64,000 bases of DNA, from the NCBI RefSeq assembly GCF_001424585.1, contig NZ_LMPJ01000001.1, forward strand, positions 464,442-528,441, given 5' to 3'. The notes under the pieces are model-generated. The model saw only the letters and a list, made by a program, of their open reading frames with translations. It made no database searches and was not told where the DNA came from. The translations under genes were made by a program, and so were the position numbers. Shown here piece by piece: positions 52,872 through 60,607 of this stretch. The first letter of the stretch is position 1. The number at the start of each line of letters is the position of its first letter. The DNA comes from Chryseobacterium sp. Leaf180. GTDB lineage: Bacteria; Bacteroidota; Bacteroidia; Flavobacteriales; Weeksellaceae.

Positions 52872-53680
52872 TAAAAATCCATTTGAAATGGCGCTTCTTC
52901 GTCGCTCGTAATGCCAAGCGCTTCGTAAACATATTTGAAAGTCGACAGCAGAACCGGTTTTCCGTTGATAACTGCCACATCATGCTCGAAATGTGCCGAA
53001 GGCTGATTATCCAGAGTTGTCACGGTCCATCCGTCATTATGAAAACGAACCTTCTCCGATCCCATATTTATCATCGGCTCAATCGCGATGGTAAGACCGT
53101 CTTTGATCACTTTTCCACTTCCTTTTTTGCCATAATTTGGTACTTGCGGATCTTCATGCATTTTTCTGCCGACACCGTGACCGACTAAATCTCTAACCAC
53201 GCCATAACCTTCTTTTTCACAGTGCGACTGAATTGCATGCGAAATATCTCCGATTCTCTTTCCGCGAACACACTGCTCGATTCCTTTGTACAAAGATTCT
53301 TTGGCAACTTTAAGAAGTTTTTTCGTCTCAGGTTTTACTTCTCCGATTTCGAAAGTGTAGGCATGATCGCCAACAAAACCATTCAAAACCGCTCCGCAAT
53401 CTACAGAAAGCACATCACCTTCTTTTATTTCATCTTTATTTGGAAAACCGTGAACGACCTGTTCATTTGGTGAAATACAAAGCGAATGCGGAAATCCGCC
53501 ATATCCTAAAAACGCAGGCTCTGCGCCGTGATCTTTAATATAATCATGCGCAAGTTTATCGAGATATAAAGTTGTGATTCCAGGTTTGATTTCTTTCGCG
53601 ATCATTCCTAAAGTTCTGGAAACCAACTGTGCACTTTCGCGCATCAGACGAAGCTCGTCTATATTTTTTAACTGAATCAT
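52871..53680 (-). CDS. map: type I methionine aminopeptidase
   Basis: The 269-residue enzyme removes the initiator Met from new proteins. The ligands follow the E. coli spacing: substrate His77, metal ligands Asp94 and Asp105, His168 (GHGVGRKMHEDP region), Glu201 (IAIEPMI) and Glu232 (HFEHDVAV). It is cytoplasmic and the length is standard. The methyltransferase gene follows with a 1-bp overlap. Confidence 0.96.
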   Translation of the reverse strand: MIQLKNIDELRLMRESAQLVSRTLGMIAKEIKPGITTLYLDKLAHDYIKDHGAEPAFLGYGGFPHSLCISPNEQVVHGFPNKDEIKEGDVLSVDCGAVLNGFVGDHAYTFEIGEVKPETKKLLKVAKESLYKGIEQCVRGKRIGDISHAIQSHCEKEGYGVVRDLVGHGVGRKMHEDPQVPNYGKKGSGKVIKDGLTIAIEPMINMGSEKVRFHNDGWTVTTLDNQPSAHFEHDVAVINGKPVLLSTFKYVYEALGITSDEEAPFQMDF

Positions 53681-53770
53681 TTAATAAATTTGAGATTTGA
53701 ACTATTGAATTTAAAATTACAGCTGATTTTGTAAACAACTTTATTTTATACATCAATTTCAAATTATATT

Positions 53771-54202
53771 TTACCAGAATAGTCCTTTTTTCTTTTCTTT
53801 TTTAAGTTTTGAATAAGGCAAAACTTCATTTCCTTCCACACGGAATTCGATTCTTTCATTGATGATATTATAAATCTCACCCCAACCAGGAAATCCGCCT
53901 AAATTACGGTCATCAATAAACCAGTCGGCATCAAGCTTACGCGACTGCACGTTCTGATCAAAAACTTCACCTTCAAAACTTGAATTGATCGCGTAAAATT
54001 CGATCCCGTTTTTACGGCAAAATTCTACGGCTTCATCCAAAGTCTGACCATGTCGGTAAGTCCATAGAATCAGACGAAAACCCTGCGACTGAAGCTTTTT
54101 CAGAGTTTCAAATGCAAAAATCTTTGCTTTACCGATTCCTGGGTACGCATCATCTACAATGGTTCCGTCAAAATCGACCGCAATTTTTTTATTATTCATC
54201 AT
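53771..54202 (-). CDS. HAD-like phosphatase, BT0820 type
   Basis: I start at the ATG at 54202 (MMNNKKIAVDFDGT), which lies 19 bp after a predicted -7 box; a longer frame to 54265 would cross that promoter. The 143-residue protein carries the HAD nucleophile motif DFDGT (Asp10, Asp12), LILWTYR as motif II, and DADWFIDDRNLGG as motif III/IV. It resembles the structurally known BT0820-type small phosphatases. The substrate is unknown. Confidence 0.82.
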   Translation of the reverse strand: MMNNKKIAVDFDGTIVDDAYPGIGKAKIFAFETLKKLQSQGFRLILWTYRHGQTLDEAVEFCRKNGIEFYAINSSFEGEVFDQNVQSRKLDADWFIDDRNLGGFPGWGEIYNIINERIEFRVEGNEVLPYSKLKKEKKKGLFW

Positions 54203-54221
54203 CTTTTGTGATTTAGATTGG

Positions 54222-54229
54222 CAAAGATA
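54222..54229 (-). promoter_or_regulatory. predicted -7 box of the HAD phosphatase gene
   Basis: TATCTTTG on the minus strand matches TAnnTTTG and supports the start at 54202. Confidence 0.45.
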
Positions 54230-54240
54230 GCAAATAAATA

Positions 54241-54266
54241 AAAAAGTGCCGATGGATACCGACACT
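54241..54266 (-). terminator. terminator after the desaturase gene
   Basis: AGTGTCGGT pairs with ATCGGCACT (two wobbles) over a 4-nt loop, then a T6 run, 32 bp after the desaturase stop. Confidence 0.75.
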
Positions 54267-54297
54267 CTTACGTTATAATTAACTGTTAAAAGATAAT

Positions 54298-55278
54298 TTA
54301 TTTTTTTACCCAGCTGAATTCAAACTGCAGATCTGGAGTAGAAACCCGGTCTGTAATTTTCTGAAGTCTTGATGGTAATTTCATTAAATATTCCTGAGCT
54401 TTTTCAGCTTTTTCGGTAAGACCTGTGATGTGCTCGATCTTCCATTCATCAAGCAATTCCTTCATAATATTTATATAATCCTGACCGGTGTAAACCATGC
54501 AACGCTGTGCAGCATCCGAAAAATGACCCCACAATTCGCCGGCTTTTTGCCCTGACTGTCTCATCATGTGCGCCGGCATTACGATTTTCTTACGCATCAT
54601 ATCTTCAAAAGCAAGAATCATTTCTGAAGGATCGAGTTCCAGAATTTTAGCTACAAAATGTTTGTAAGCTTTTGCGTGTCTTGCTTCGTCAGCTGCGATG
54701 ACACCGCACATCTTAGCAAGTTTTCCGTTTCCAGACTGTTTTGCTAATGTTCCTACTCTTCTATGAGAAATATTGGTTGCAGTTTCCTGAAAACTCGTAT
54801 AAATAAAGTTTCTGTACGGATCCATACTCGTTCCGATATCAAAACCGTCACTGATCAGATATTGTGTTGTAATCTCCACCTGACGCATATTAACACGACC
54901 GCAGAGATAAAGATATTTATTTAATAGATCGCCGTGTCTGTTTTCTTCGCCGGTCCACGATCTGATCCAATCTGCCCAGCCAACGGTTTGTTTTTCCTGA
55001 TCGATACCATCTACGCTCAAAAGCCAGGATTCATAAGACGGAAGCGCCTCTTCCGTAATACAGTCACCAATTAAGGTTACAAACAAATCATAAGGCATTT
55101 CTCTTGCAAAAGTCTGAATCTCTTCAAGATCATATTTGAATTGATCGCTAGAAGGATCCGGAAGGTAATCTGAAGGCTGCCAAATTTTTTCGATGGGCGT
55201 CAAAAATTTTCCCAGAAAAGACCCTACTTCCTTCTCCAAAATTCCCATTACTTCTTTTCTTACCAGCGTGTTATACAT
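54298..55278 (-). CDS. acyl-ACP desaturase (soluble di-iron, stearoyl-ACP type)
   Basis: The 326-residue enzyme belongs to the soluble fatty acid desaturase family best known from plants and actinobacteria. The two di-iron motifs are intact: Glu111-Glu112-His115 in GEENRHG and Asp197-Glu198-His201 in DEARHA, with a further Glu near 76 in DCITEEALPSYE. It introduces a cis double bond into acyl-ACP with O2 and ferredoxin. A near-palindrome related to the MarR operators lies just upstream of its predicted promoter, suggesting shared control with fadNAE. Confidence 0.93.
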   Translation of the reverse strand: MYNTLVRKEVMGILEKEVGSFLGKFLTPIEKIWQPSDYLPDPSSDQFKYDLEEIQTFAREMPYDLFVTLIGDCITEEALPSYESWLLSVDGIDQEKQTVGWADWIRSWTGEENRHGDLLNKYLYLCGRVNMRQVEITTQYLISDGFDIGTSMDPYRNFIYTSFQETATNISHRRVGTLAKQSGNGKLAKMCGVIAADEARHAKAYKHFVAKILELDPSEMILAFEDMMRKKIVMPAHMMRQSGQKAGELWGHFSDAAQRCMVYTGQDYINIMKELLDEWKIEHITGLTEKAEKAQEYLMKLPSRLQKITDRVSTPDLQFEFSWVKK

Positions 55279-55299
55279 TTTAAAATACGTTTATCCTTG

Positions 55300-55307
55300 C
55301 AAAGATA
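55300..55307 (-). promoter_or_regulatory. predicted -7 box of the desaturase gene
   Basis: TATCTTTG on the minus strand matches TAnnTTTG, 21 bp before the ATG at 55278. Confidence 0.5.
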
Positions 55308-55328
55308 TTAATAATTATATTAGAAATA

Positions 55329-55353
55329 CTGCATTATGCATGCCATAATACAG
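55329..55353. promoter_or_regulatory. 25-bp imperfect palindrome, possible MarR site upstream of the desaturase
   Basis: Ten-base arms (CTGCATTATG and CATAATACAG, one mismatch) surround CATGC. The inner part TTATGCATG resembles the sites at 3273 and 3357, but the centre is 5 nt instead of 4. It ends about 21 bp upstream of the predicted -7 box, just above or touching the -33 region. Confidence 0.5.
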
Positions 55354-55400
55354 ATGACTTCTGTCAGAATTATTATTTAAACATTTAAATTAAATCAGAA

Positions 55401-56942
55401 TTAGCTTACCAAAATATCGCCGGTCATCACCGCCGGAATATGAATTCCCATCACATGCAAAATAGTTGGTGCAATATCTCCGAGTTTTCCGGGTTTCAAT
55501 TTCCAGGATTGTTCTTTATCCATAACAATTAACGGAACCAGATTTGTCGAGTGCTGTGTGTTTGGTGAACCGTCCGGATTGACCATTACATCAGAATTTC
55601 CGTGATCTGCAAGAATGAAAACGGCATAACCATGCTCATACGCGGCAGTCGCTACTTTCTGAATGCACTGATCCACCACTTCGGCTGCCTGAACTGCCGC
55701 TTCGAAAACGCCTGTATGACCTACCATATCTGTATTGGCAAAATTCAAACAGATAAAATCAGCCGTTTCGTTCTCGATTTCCGGAAGAATGGAATTGGTA
55801 ATATCAAAAGCAGACATCTGTGGTTTCAGATCGTAAGTCGGCACATCTTTCGGGCTCGGACAAAGCAATCTTCGTTCGCCATTGAAAGGTTCTTCCCGGC
55901 CACCGGAGAAAAAGAACGTCACGTGAGGATATTTTTCTGTCTCTGCGATTCTGATCTGCGATTTTCCGTTTTGCTCTAAAATTTCGCCCATCGTTTCCTT
56001 CAACACTTCTTCATCAAAAACGACCTGAACATTTTCAAAAGTTTTATCGTAATTGGTAAGCGTCACGTAATGAAGTCTCAGTTTTTTCATTCCAAACTCC
56101 AGCATATCGTGCTGCGAAAGCACTTCCGTAATTTCACGGCCACGGTCTGTGCGGAAATTAAAGCAAATCACCACATCATCATCCACAATATTTGCTTCAG
56201 GAACCTCGTTGCCAATCTGCGTTTTCTGCATCATAATAATCGGCCTGATAAATTCATCCGTAATGCCTTCGTCGTAAGATTTTTGAATAGATTCGACTGC
56301 ATCATAACTTCCTTCGCCAGTTCCGGCAACCATCGCATCGTATGCAAGTTTTACACGTTCCCAGCGTCTGTCACGGTCCATCGCGTAATATCTTCCGGTA
56401 ATTGTCGCTAATTTTCCGGTTGAAATTTTCATATGATCTTCAAGCTCTTTTATAAAATCAATCCCAGAGTGCGGATCGCAGTCACGACCGTCTGTGAAAG
56501 CGTGAACGTAAACATTTTCATTAAAACCAAAATCTTTTGCTGCCGAAAGCAATCCTTTCAAATGATTGATATGCGAATGCACGCCTCCGTCAGAAACCAG
56601 ACCGATGAAATGCACATTTTTATTCTCTTTTAAAGCATATGCAAATGCTTCCTGAATTACCTGCTCTTTACCAAGACTCCCATTTTCTACCGCCATGTTG
56701 AGCTTTACCAAATTTTGATAAACCACTCTTCCGGCTCCGAGATTCATGTGCCCGACTTCAGAATTTCCCATCTGACCGGCCGGTAAACCAACTGCGAGAC
56801 CGCTTGCTTCGAGTGTTGTATGTGGGAAATTCTTCAGACAGCTGTCTATAAAAGGCGTGTTTGCCTGATCGAGTGCAGAAACTGCCGCATTTTTCCCCAA
56901 ACCCCAGCCGTCTAAGATGGCGAGTATAGCTTTTTTAGACAT
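55401..56942 (-). CDS. gpmI: 2,3-bisphosphoglycerate-independent phosphoglycerate mutase
   Basis: I start at the ATG at 56942 (MSKKAILAILDGWG), the normal beginning; a longer frame adds seven residues. The 513-residue Mn-dependent enzyme has Asp11 in LDGWG, the phosphorylated Ser61 in MGNSEVGHMN, and the C-terminal metal motifs NFANTDMVGHTG and ADHGNSD. It interconverts 3- and 2-phosphoglycerate in glycolysis. The desaturase gene downstream is separated by 122 bp with its own promoter. Confidence 0.96.
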   Translation of the reverse strand: MSKKAILAILDGWGLGKNAAVSALDQANTPFIDSCLKNFPHTTLEASGLAVGLPAGQMGNSEVGHMNLGAGRVVYQNLVKLNMAVENGSLGKEQVIQEAFAYALKENKNVHFIGLVSDGGVHSHINHLKGLLSAAKDFGFNENVYVHAFTDGRDCDPHSGIDFIKELEDHMKISTGKLATITGRYYAMDRDRRWERVKLAYDAMVAGTGEGSYDAVESIQKSYDEGITDEFIRPIIMMQKTQIGNEVPEANIVDDDVVICFNFRTDRGREITEVLSQHDMLEFGMKKLRLHYVTLTNYDKTFENVQVVFDEEVLKETMGEILEQNGKSQIRIAETEKYPHVTFFFSGGREEPFNGERRLLCPSPKDVPTYDLKPQMSAFDITNSILPEIENETADFICLNFANTDMVGHTGVFEAAVQAAEVVDQCIQKVATAAYEHGYAVFILADHGNSDVMVNPDGSPNTQHSTNLVPLIVMDKEQSWKLKPGKLGDIAPTILHVMGIHIPAVMTGDILVS

Positions 56943-57057
56943 AATAATCGTTTTGTTGCCCAAAAATACCGATTTCAGCGTAATTTTTTATGATTTTGAA
57001 ACTTAAAATTTCGTTAAAGAATATTTTTTGTAATTAAAATTATTTAAAACAAGTCGG

Positions 57058-57088
57058 TTTGTGATTTGAAAAAAAGGCATTACTTTTA
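57058..57088 (+). promoter_or_regulatory. predicted promoter of the SUI1 gene
   Basis: TTTG, a 19-bp spacer and TACTTTTA (one mismatch) match the Bacteroidetes promoter consensus, 16 bp before the ATG. Confidence 0.6.
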
Positions 57089-57104
57089 ACCTTAAATAAA
57101 TGAT

Positions 57105-57428
57105 ATGGATTTACGCGATCAGCTGAAAAATCTTTTCCCGGAGCATGATGAGCAGGATTTTGAAATGCCTGAAGAAGCTTTTAAACAAAAAGAACCTTTG
57201 GTCTGCAAATTTGAGAAAAAGGGCCGCGCAGGAAAACCGGTTACCATCATCGAAGGCTGGGAAGGCACCGAAGAGGGACTGAAAGATATTTCAAAAAAAA
57301 TAAAATCAACACTTGGCATCGGAGGGTCTGAAAAAGACGGAACCATCATCATACAGGGTGACAACCGCGACAAAATAATGGCAATTTTAAAAGATCTTGG
57401 CTATAAGACAAAAAGAGTCGGAGGATAA
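57105..57428 (+). CDS. SUI1/eIF1-like translation factor (YciH type)
   Basis: The 107-residue protein is a single SUI1 domain: KFEKKGRAGKPVTIIEGWEG near 45-64, LKDISKKIKSTLGIGGSEKDGTIIIQGDNRDKI near 68-100. Bacterial members resemble eukaryotic eIF1; E. coli YciH is linked to start-site fidelity and stress, so a similar role is plausible. A nucleoside phosphorylase gene follows after 15 bp. Confidence 0.9.
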   Translation: MDLRDQLKNLFPEHDEQDFEMPEEAFKQKEPLVCKFEKKGRAGKPVTIIEGWEGTEEGLKDISKKIKSTLGIGGSEKDGTIIIQGDNRDKIMAILKDLGYKTKRVGG

Positions 57429-57443
57429 AATTTAAATACAATT

Positions 57444-58298
57444 ATGCAGCAAAAACTTGCCGCTTCTGAGCTTATACTAAATGAAGACGGAAGCATTTAT
57501 CATCTAAATCTTCATGCAGGAGATATTGCCGAAAAAATAATTCTGGTTGGCGATCCGGATCGTGTTCCTAAAGTTTCGGAGTATTTTGATACTGTAGAAA
57601 TCCGAAAAAACAAACGCGAATTTTACACACACACCGGAACTTTGCGCGGAGAAAGAATTTCTGTAATGTCAACAGGGATCGGAACAGAGAACATCGACAT
57701 CGTGATGAATGAGCTTGATGCGCTCGTAAATATCGATTTAGAAAAGAAGGAAATCAGAAGTGAGAAAAAAGCCTTAAAATTATTCCGCATGGGAACGTGC
57801 GGAAGTGTAAATCCTGACATCGAAGTCGATCAGATGCTGGTGACAGAAAATGTTGTGGGTCTTGACGGTCTGATGAACTTTTATGCCGATTATGATTTTA
57901 AAAATGAATTTTCGGAAGCGTTTTATGAGAAATTTCCTTATGATAAAATAAAACCGATGCTCTATTTTTCTGAGTCTTCAACAGAACTTGCTTCATTATA
58001 TAAGGATGCGAAATATCACGGAAATACGGCGACTTTTCCTGGGTTTTACGCGCCACAAGGAAGACAGTTACGCTTAAATGCGACCGATGAAAATTTTCTG
58101 GAAACATTAAATAATCTTGGTATCAGTAATTTCGAAATGGAAACTTCTGCCATCTATGCCTTCGCAAAACTTCTTGGTCATCATGCAATCACGGTCTGTA
58201 ATGTAGTTGCCAATAGACGTCGAGGAGAATTCAGCAAAGATCATCATATATCAGAAAAAAAACTGATCGAATGGGTTTTGGATCGTGTTATTTCTTAA
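57444..58298 (+). CDS. nucleoside phosphorylase (uridine phosphorylase-like)
   Basis: The 284-residue protein is an NP-I family hexameric-type phosphorylase: VGDPDRVPKVSEYFD near 31-45, GIGTENIDIVMNELDAL near 77-93, phosphate-site FRMGTCGSVNPDIEVDQML near 113-131, and NFEMETSAIYAFAKLLGH near 231-248 at the nucleoside site. It splits nucleosides into base and ribose-1-phosphate. Uridine is the likely substrate by overall resemblance. It probably shares the SUI1 promoter. Confidence 0.87.
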   Translation: MQQKLAASELILNEDGSIYHLNLHAGDIAEKIILVGDPDRVPKVSEYFDTVEIRKNKREFYTHTGTLRGERISVMSTGIGTENIDIVMNELDALVNIDLEKKEIRSEKKALKLFRMGTCGSVNPDIEVDQMLVTENVVGLDGLMNFYADYDFKNEFSEAFYEKFPYDKIKPMLYFSESSTELASLYKDAKYHGNTATFPGFYAPQGRQLRLNATDENFLETLNNLGISNFEMETSAIYAFAKLLGHHAITVCNVVANRRRGEFSKDHHISEKKLIEWVLDRVIS

Positions 58299-58392
58299 AA
58301 TTAGCTTAAAAAGTTAAATATTTCATACCGGAAATATTTTAGGAACACTTCTTGTTTATAATAAAACAGAAACTTAAAAACATCAAAATATT

Positions 58393-58692
58393 ATGGACAA
58401 TCAAGATTACAACAACGCAGAAAAAGCAGTTAATAACGCAGAAAATTCTGTAAAAAATACTGCAAGTGATGTAAAGTGGAAAGCTGAAGATTTAGCTGAC
58501 CGTGCGAAAGATTACATCAGCGAAAAAAGAGAGAACGATCCTGAAGCTACTCAGGAAGGTTGGTTTGAGCGAGTGAAAGAAAACATTTCAGACACTTGGG
58601 AAGACATTAAGGATGGAGCAAGTGATGCATGGGAAAAAACCAAAGATGCATCTGAAGATGTAAAAGCTGAATGGAGAAAGAAAACAAACTAA
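58393..58692 (+). CDS. LEA-like/YtxH-like helical stress protein
   Basis: The 99-residue protein has no signal peptide or membrane segment and is highly charged. It shows 11-residue-type periodicity with Ala, Trp and acidic/lysine patterns: VKWKAEDLADRAKDY, then WEDIKDGASDAWEKTKDASEDVKAEWRKK. This pattern resembles group 3 LEA proteins and CsbD/YtxH-like stress proteins that form amphipathic helices on drying or cold. No functional motif is visible; the assignment is by composition. It is a single gene with a terminator. Confidence 0.6.
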   Translation: MDNQDYNNAEKAVNNAENSVKNTASDVKWKAEDLADRAKDYISEKRENDPEATQEGWFERVKENISDTWEDIKDGASDAWEKTKDASEDVKAEWRKKTN

Positions 58693-58719
58693 AATTCATT
58701 CTTTTTAAATATTATTCAA

Positions 58720-58753
58720 AAAAGCGGAGCTTTGTATAAAGCTTCGTTTTTTT
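58720..58753 (+). terminator. terminator after the LEA-like gene
   Basis: A stem of AAAAGCGGAGCTTT with AAAGCTTCGTTTT (one wobble) and a GTAT loop leads into a T7 run. Confidence 0.8.
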
Positions 58754-58777
58754 GCGTATAAAAACTATTTTTATTGC

Positions 58778-58785
58778 TACATTTG
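58778..58785 (+). promoter_or_regulatory. predicted -7 box of fabI
   Basis: TACATTTG fits TAnnTTTG, 24 bp before the fabI ATG. Confidence 0.45.
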
Positions 58786-58809
58786 TGCATCAATTAACAT
58801 TAAAAAGAT

Positions 58810-59619
58810 ATGTCATACGGTTTACTAAAAGGTAAAAAAGGGATTATTTTCGGTGCTTTGAATGAGCAGTCTATCGCCTGGAAAGTTGCAGAAAGATGCC
58901 ACGAAGAAGGTGCTGAGTTTATTTTGTCTAACGCTCCAATCGCTTTGAGAATGGGCGAACTGAATGGTTTGGCCGAAAAAACAGGTTCAGAAGTAATCGG
59001 TGCAGATGCAACTTCTACAGAAGATCTGAATAAACTTTTTGATGCTGCGATCGAAAAATTTGGTAAAATCGACTTTATACTTCATTCAATCGGGATGTCT
59101 GTCAATGTAAGAAAAGGCAAACATTACACAGAAATGAACTATGACTGGTTGGAAAAAGGCTGGGATATTTCTGCAGTTTCTTTCCACAAAGTAATGCGTA
59201 CGGCTTGGGAAAAAGACTGTATGAACGAATGGGGAAGCATTTTGGCGCTGACTTATATCGCTGCTCAAAGAACATTTCCTGATTATAATGATATGTCGGA
59301 TAACAAGGCGTATCTCGAAAGTATCGCAAGAACTTTCGGATATTACTGGGGCGAAAGAAAAGTGCGTGTAAATACTGTTTCTCAATCTCCAACGGTTACT
59401 ACTGCTGGAAGCGGTGTGAAAGGTTTTGGCGGATTTTTAGGTTATGCAGAAGATATGTCTCCGCTTGGTAACGCTACAGCTTTGGAATGTGCAGATTACT
59501 GTGTCACTATGTTCTCTGATCTAACGAAGAAAGTGACGATGCAAAATCTTTTCCACGACGGTGGATTCAGCAATACAGGAGTATCGCAGAAAGTTATTCA
59601 GAAATATGATATTGAATAA
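58810..59619 (+). CDS. fabI: enoyl-ACP reductase FabI
   Basis: The 269-residue SDR-family enzyme performs the last step of each fatty acid elongation cycle. The catalytic set is Tyr149 in LTYIAAQR, Tyr159 and Lys166 in YNDMSDNK, with the usual six residues between Tyr159 and Lys166. The NAD-site loop is FGALNEQSIAWK near 16-27. It is the Bacteroidota type of FabI, with a somewhat different C-terminal substrate loop (SPTVTTAGSGVKGF). It has its own predicted promoter and a strong terminator. Confidence 0.95.
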   Translation: MSYGLLKGKKGIIFGALNEQSIAWKVAERCHEEGAEFILSNAPIALRMGELNGLAEKTGSEVIGADATSTEDLNKLFDAAIEKFGKIDFILHSIGMSVNVRKGKHYTEMNYDWLEKGWDISAVSFHKVMRTAWEKDCMNEWGSILALTYIAAQRTFPDYNDMSDNKAYLESIARTFGYYWGERKVRVNTVSQSPTVTTAGSGVKGFGGFLGYAEDMSPLGNATALECADYCVTMFSDLTKKVTMQNLFHDGGFSNTGVSQKVIQKYDIE

Positions 59620-59644
59620 TTTACTAGCTTAAATAATATTTTAT

Positions 59645-59675
59645 GTTTCGGCGGCACCTTCGGTGCCGCCGAAAC
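59645..59675. terminator. strong GC-rich terminator after fabI
   Basis: A perfect 14-bp stem (GTTTCGGCGGCACC) around TTC, giving a C(TTCG)G-type tetraloop, with T-rich flank. Confidence 0.88.
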
Positions 59676-59790
59676 TGTTTTAAGCGCAATAAAATAGAGC
59701 TTCAACCCAAGAATTTGCAAATCAGTAGAAATGCATTTAAATTTTACTTATTATTCACACCACATCGAAGATCATTGTTAAAAATAATTT

Positions 59791-59798
59791 TATTTTTG
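59791..59798 (+). promoter_or_regulatory. predicted -7 box right before the NUDIX regulator gene
   Basis: TATTTTTG fits TAnnTTTG and ends 5 bp before the ATG at 59804, so the message may be nearly leaderless, or translation may start at the second ATG at 59810. Confidence 0.4.
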
Positions 59799-59803
59799 TT
59801 GCT

Positions 59804-60544
59804 ATGAAAATGGAAGAAACAGAAAGCCGGAAAAAGCTGCAGCATCTCGTTGACGAAAAAAATTACATCCCACATCTATCAGTTGACTGTACGATTTTTG
59901 GTTTTCATAATAATATCCTGAAAGTTCTTCTGTTGCGTCATCCCGACTTCGACCGCTGGGCGCTTCCTGGCGGATATATTTATCAAAATGAAGATTTGCG
60001 CGTCGCTGCAGACCGAGTTTTATTTGAAAGAACGCATCTGACCGGAGTATTCCTTGAACAGTTTCATACTTTCGGAAGAGTAAACCGCACCGACGATTTT
60101 GTGCATCAGTCGGTTTTAAAAAACAGAAATATCGAATTTGATGAGAACCTCTGGATTTTAGACCGGTTTATTACCGTTGGATATTGCAGTCTTATCGATT
60201 TTTCCAAAGCCGATTCATTTCCAAATTCCAATACCGAAATTTGTGAATGGTTTGAAGTGAAAAATCTTCCTCAAATGATTTTTGATCACGCTAGAATTGT
60301 AGAAGAAGGTTATCTCTATCTCCAGAAAAATATCGACACGCAGATCGCTGCCAGCAATTTACTTCCAGAGAAATTTACGATGAAAGAACTTCAGCAGGTT
60401 TACGAAACCATTTTAGGCGAAGAATTCAGAAGAAATAATTTTCAGAGAAAAATCTTAAACAGCAATTCACTCGAGCGTCTAGAGAAATTCTACAGCGGCT
60501 CTGCCAACAAGGCGCCTTACCTCTACCGTTTCAAGAAAGATTAA
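59804..60544 (+). CDS. NrtR/AraR-like NUDIX-domain transcriptional regulator
   Basis: The 246-residue protein has an N-terminal NUDIX fold (about 22-170) and a C-terminal winged-helix part (EKFTMKELQQVYETILGEEFRRNNFQRKI, near 190-220). The NUDIX box at 56-79 is degraded: GGYIYQNEDLRVAADRV keeps the Gly and first Glu, but the REUxEE core reads RVLFER. This suits NrtR-type regulators, which bind a nucleotide-sugar-like ligand instead of hydrolysing it. The target genes are unknown; the acyl-CoA dehydrogenase gene lies 63 bp downstream. The second ATG at 59810 is also possible. Confidence 0.82.
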   Translation: MKMEETESRKKLQHLVDEKNYIPHLSVDCTIFGFHNNILKVLLLRHPDFDRWALPGGYIYQNEDLRVAADRVLFERTHLTGVFLEQFHTFGRVNRTDDFVHQSVLKNRNIEFDENLWILDRFITVGYCSLIDFSKADSFPNSNTEICEWFEVKNLPQMIFDHARIVEEGYLYLQKNIDTQIAASNLLPEKFTMKELQQVYETILGEEFRRNNFQRKILNSNSLERLEKFYSGSANKAPYLYRFKKD

Positions 60545-60607
60545 ATTTTTCCGCAAGATTTTTCGCCAAAAAGAATGAAAAGTCTTATTTTTAGGAAAAT
60601 ATTTTAC

